DNA of 29,308 nt from Amoeboaphelidium occidentale (Eukaryota; Aphelidiomycota; Aphelidea). The stretch covers positions 1 to 29,308 of the forward strand of contig JALGPX010000119.1 of the NCBI GenBank assembly GCA_023515795.1, read 5' to 3'. The notes beneath the pieces were generated by a model. It was not told the DNA's origin. It saw only the letters and a program-made list of their open reading frames with translations, and did not search any database. Positions within the stretch are counted from its first letter, which is position 1. Each line of letters starts with the position of its first letter. The translations under genes and the position numbers were made by a program. Positions 26,267-29,308 of this stretch are shown here, piece by piece.

Positions 26267-27452
26267 ATGGAAATGAGTGCAGAGATGATAATCAAAGAAA
26301 TTGCAGAATTAAAGATACAACTGCAACAGGCGCAGACAGAAGACAATCAAGTAAATCTCCGGGAATTCCCATTTTACTGATTCCGTAGGATACAAAAGTG
26401 TTTAATGAATTCGTAAAGAAGTTGGTGAACCTGAAACAACAAGTCAGAAGGGCGCTTTTGGGTCTGCCGTGCTACGATTTCGATTTGCCGGAATGCAGAA
26501 TTGTTCATTTGGGGAATGGTCGGATGCATTTAAGGTTGAAACTGAGAGAGCTGAAGTTATGCAGTGAAGCTGGTTGCTACTACAAAAGTTTGTCGCACTC
26601 TTAACGCGCTAAAATGGTTTGTAGTTATTGTCAGAATACGAAACAATTCATTCGCATTTGAAGAACAGTTCGAATTAAAGAAGCTTCATAATATTTGGTT
26701 AGAGTCTGAAATTGTTTCATCGTTCGACGGCTTGTTTGTGGAGTTTCCTATAAAACTTTCAGTTATGCTACACGCAGATTACAATTGTAACAAGCTTGAA
26801 AGGCAAGAGCCGTGCTTTATTACGCTTTATTCTACTGAGCTTGATATACTCCACTTTATGCATGATTGCTCGGAGATTCTAGAATATGTTAGCTTCAGTG
26901 CACAAAACTCATTAGGTGATATTGTACAAAGTCTAAAATATTCTTCGGAACAGATAAATCATGAAGATCCAAAAATAATTATTGCTTCTAAAGATGGTTT
27001 GAAAGCTTGCTCTTTTGCTTATCGAACTTTGCTTGCAATATTGCTGGGCGATCTTGTGGAGGAATATATTCTAAAGCAATCCATCAAGAGTGCACACACA
27101 GCTTCTTTTATGATACTAAACAAAGAGGTCATGATCAATTTGCTTAAAGGTACATCATTGCGCTAATTACCATTTATGTTTTGTAGACGAGAAACCTGAT
27201 CATGTTCTTGTTACAGTTGATGTTTCATGTATCAATGAGATACTAAAAGCTCATGTTATCAATGCTATTCACAGAAGACTTCGTAGTCTTACTGATACTC
27301 GTGCTTTTACAGAGCATGCTTCCAAGATTTATGGCAAGACTGCGACTATTAAAGAAGATGAAACATTCCGTCTAAAATTCAAGGATATTATGAAGAATTC
27401 TGCAAGCGCTTATCTCCTGAATGTGAATAGTCTTGGAATAGAAAGTGTTTGA
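26267..27452 (+). CDS. Four-exon gene of unknown function
   Basis: Exons 26267-26350, 26389-26563, 26625-27149 and 27187-27452, introns 38, 61 and 37 nt; splicing gives 349 aa with consistent phases. The junctions are GTAAAT/CCGTAG, GTGAAG/TTGTAG and GTACAT/TTGTAG. Residues 1-60 form a charged, leucine-rich helix likely to be a coiled coil (EIAELKIQLQQAQ, FVKKLVNLKQQVRRALL). The rest is mixed alpha/beta with no signal peptide or membrane segment; it includes GLPCYDFDLPECRIVHLGNG and an Arg-rich helix (INAIHRRLRSLTD). I do not recognise the family. The four-exon structure, with every splice preserving frame, argues strongly for a real gene. The next ATGs at 26273 and 26285 are alternative starts. 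Confidence 0.7.
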
Positions 27453-27539
27453 TAAATTCAGCTCAGAATAGACGCGGTTGCTATGCTGTTTGATCTTGAA
27501 ACGAGACGTCTTTAAATAAAAATCTTCTTATTGAACAGA

Positions 27540-28958
27540 ATGAGAAGATCGAGCTACTTGATACTTGCGATATGCCTTATGATAAGTCTGAGTACAGGAC
27601 TGCCTTCCAATGGGGAATCTAGTGCTTCGATATCATCCTCTGGATCTCAAGTCATTCTACCGGAACTTCCATCTGGAAGTAACAGAACGTCTCCACTGAT
27701 CATACTGAATGTGAACAGTGGCAATAGCACCAGTGGCAGCAACAAAAGCACTGATCGATGGTATTACGGAGATTATGATGGTTATTATAGTTACTACGAT
27801 TCCACTATTCCGATTTGGGGCACTAGAATATCATCATCATACATTGGATTCTATGGTATAATGTTACTCTGCCACATATCTATCCTAATACTTTGGCTTG
27901 GCGACATGATCAAATTCCGTAGAGTTCGTATTCCATTTCGATACTTTCTAACAGGCGTATTTCTACTGAGAACCGTGGCACAATTAACTAAACTACTACT
28001 CTCCATTCAGAATCAGGAAAATTCGAGTATTATTGAAAAGGATACTACTTTGTTTCAGTCACTTCTGTTGCCTTCAGTTTACTTGGATCAAGGTGCTGTA
28101 GTTGCGCTGACTCTATTCGTGTCCAGAGGTTGGGGCACAGTGAAGAGACTACCAAACACCATTGAAATAGTATCATTCTCAATGTGGGCTCTAGCTGTAT
28201 GTTTAATATCATCGTCTTCTTACATGTATGGCGGCTACCGAACAAGACATAATCCTTTCTACTTGTTGATTTTCGCCTATTTACTTTTACTAGTGTACAA
28301 GTACATGGATGCTCTCAAACAATTCTTTGCAGTATGTCCTGCGAAATTCACACAATGGCATGTTAAACCAATTCTGTTGAATCCAGACGGATCCACGGAA
28401 CCTTTGCTGCAACAAGAAGAACCTTTTGAGGGAAAAGTACAATTTGTTGATAAACTCCAAAAGATATTCAGTGTATACTTGACTGTACGTGTAATATCAG
28501 AACTATTAGTACAATCACAATTATCTCTGAACCTTTCTATATATTTTTATGAGCTACGAGAACTGGTCTTCACAGCAGCACTACTACAAGTATTCCTACT
28601 ATCAACAGCTACTGAGTTATGGTCAAGAGTATACATGCTAGTACCAGAAAATTCGGAAGCAGCCACTGAACCACAACCATACAATGAACCCCCTGTATCA
28701 ATCGCAACAATCCCATCACCTCTTTCTACAAACAGTACGAATATCCAGTCACTCAGACTGAGACTACAAAATCTACAACGCTTAGCTGAACTTTCACAGT
28801 ACATTCAAAGAAACGAAGAACCTCTAGAAGCCACAAAGTACCGATTCCTCAAAGCACCTTCGAATAATAATAATAATAATAATAGCTCTAAAGATGGAAG
28901 TGAAGCAAAAAACTTTGAATACAAACTACTAAGATTTAACAACAACAAACAGCAGTAG
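27540..28958 (+). CDS. Seven-transmembrane protein, GOST/GPR180-TMEM145-like
   Basis: 472 aa from ATG 27540. A signal peptide covers about 1-22 (SSYLILAICLMISLSTGL). The short lumenal region of about 70 residues is Ser/Asn/Gly-rich and ends with a striking Tyr run (RWYYGDYDGYYSYYD). Seven hydrophobic segments follow between about 102 and 375 (from YIGFYGIMLLCHISILILWL to VFTAALLQVFLL), with a VALTLFVSRGWGTVKR element that resembles the third-helix L-x-x-x-GWG signature of GOST-type seven-TM proteins. The cytosolic tail has a Leu-rich helix and a poly-Asn run. The usual folded lumenal GOLD-like domain appears missing or much reduced, so family placement is moderate. Members traffic through the secretory pathway. 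Confidence 0.6.
   Translation: MRRSSYLILAICLMISLSTGLPSNGESSASISSSGSQVILPELPSGSNRTSPLIILNVNSGNSTSGSNKSTDRWYYGDYDGYYSYYDSTIPIWGTRISSSYIGFYGIMLLCHISILILWLGDMIKFRRVRIPFRYFLTGVFLLRTVAQLTKLLLSIQNQENSSIIEKDTTLFQSLLLPSVYLDQGAVVALTLFVSRGWGTVKRLPNTIEIVSFSMWALAVCLISSSSYMYGGYRTRHNPFYLLIFAYLLLLVYKYMDALKQFFAVCPAKFTQWHVKPILLNPDGSTEPLLQQEEPFEGKVQFVDKLQKIFSVYLTVRVISELLVQSQLSLNLSIYFYELRELVFTAALLQVFLLSTATELWSRVYMLVPENSEAATEPQPYNEPPVSIATIPSPLSTNSTNIQSLRLRLQNLQRLAELSQYIQRNEEPLEATKYRFLKAPSNNNNNNNSSKDGSEAKNFEYKLLRFNNNKQQ
28863..28883 (+). repeat. (AAT)7 microsatellite coding polyasparagine
   Basis: Seven perfect AAT units encode seven consecutive Asn near the C-terminus of the seven-TM protein. A second low-complexity CAA/CAG-type run closes the gene. 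Confidence 0.9.
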
Positions 28959-28975
28959 CAGCAGCAATAGATCAT

Positions 28976-29308
28976 TTATTTCCTCTTCTCTTTTTCTTTT
29001 CCCTCCATCTCTTTTTCCAACTTTTGCTTCTCCATCTTTCTCCTATTCCTATCCTCATACAATTTCCTATTCCCAAGAATCCGATCAACAATCGACTGTG
29101 TATTAAACTCCTTTGATACTTCAACTTGTTCAATTTTGATCTTGTCTAGATTCTCTACAACATCTAAACAACTATCTTCACCGTCACCCTTACAAACCAC
29201 AATTTTTTCAACACTCTCTACAAACTCCTCAGTCAACGACAGCGACAACCTCTTATTCTGCTGCTCTGACGAATCTTTTTTGACCGATATAACAACTACA
29301 TCATCAAC
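28976..29308 (-). CDS. Partial charged coiled-coil protein, C-terminal end
   Basis: The minus-strand frame is open from the window edge (29308) to the TAA at 28976-28978, giving the last 110 residues of a protein whose start lies outside. It contains VDDVVVISVKKD, then a moderately acidic stretch, and ends in a long Lys/Glu-rich helix (RRKMEKQKLEKEMEGKEKEK). No family is recognised. It converges with the seven-TM gene, 17 bp between stops. Confidence 0.55.
   Translation of the reverse strand, partial: VDDVVVISVKKDSSEQQNKRLSLSLTEEFVESVEKIVVCKGDGEDSCLDVVENLDKIKIEQVEVSKEFNTQSIVDRILGNRKLYEDRNRRKMEKQKLEKEMEGKEKEKRK

Noticed and set aside
26564-26624. Frame break in the unknown gene at 26564
   Set aside because: A GTGAAG...TTTGTAG intron joins the two frames in phase.
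1-29308. CRISPR array, insertion sequence, retroelement or viral insertion
   Set aside because: No regularly spaced direct repeats, transposase, reverse transcriptase, integrase or terminal repeats were seen on either strand.

Overview
This window is nuclear DNA of a compact, gene-dense, unicellular eukaryote. The evidence is GT-AG introns in about half of the genes, a tRNA gene with an anticodon-loop intron and a Pol III T-run terminator, and eukaryote-only families (Cks1, DENN, mitochondrial carrier, RING-H2, MAM33/p32). The introns are tiny: 13 modelled here by frame restoration run 30-61 nt, most 37-42 nt, usually with CTAAC/CTAAT/CTGAT-like branch sites and TGTAG or TTAAG ends. Intergenic gaps are often under 110 bp, and no transposons are visible. 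A class C receptor with a bacterial-type solute-binding ectodomain and a Crinkler-like N-terminal fold make me lean towards an early-branching fungal relative (chytrid, aphelid or rozellid type). That placement is inference.

Layout. 320-756: small membrane-anchored unknown. 1107-1547 (-): small ubiquitin-like, Crinkler-type protein. 1892-6872 (+): solute-binding class C GPCR followed 109 bp later by an FHA-GAF-adenylate cyclase, the most interesting pair in the window. 6908-7963 (-): membrane RING-H2 ligase. 8148-8942 (+): coiled-coil tail-anchored protein. 8972-10022 (-): two-exon methyltransferase. 10200-10820 (+): degenerate histidine phosphatase. 10943-12167 (+): Cks1 with an acidic extension, then MAM33/p32. 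12399-13481 (+): signal peptide plus BTB protein. 13622-13704 (+): tRNA-Thr(UGU).

13724-17095 (-): DENN protein and a 98-aa unknown. 17184-19553 (-): secreted GH36 alpha-galactosidase, divergent over only 24 bp from a Sel1-repeat protein (19578-21677, +). 21724-22975 (-): single-pass TKL-like kinase with a truncated C-lobe. 23136-24029 (+): mitochondrial carrier. 24082-24959 (+): four-exon CutC. 24969-26263 (-): AFG1/LACE1 ATPase, whose start codon lies 3 nt from that of a four-exon unknown (26267-27452, +). 27540-28958 (+): seven-TM GOST-like protein. 28976 to window end (-): partial charged protein.

Themes are environmental sensing (receptor, cyclase, 7TM, kinase), secretion and possible host interaction (alpha-galactosidase, secreted BTB, Crinkler-like fold), and mitochondrial housekeeping (MAM33, carrier, AFG1). 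Several split reading frames resolve cleanly as small introns, so apparent breaks at 9472-9508, 11260-11293, 21491-21520 and 26564-26624 are not frameshifts.
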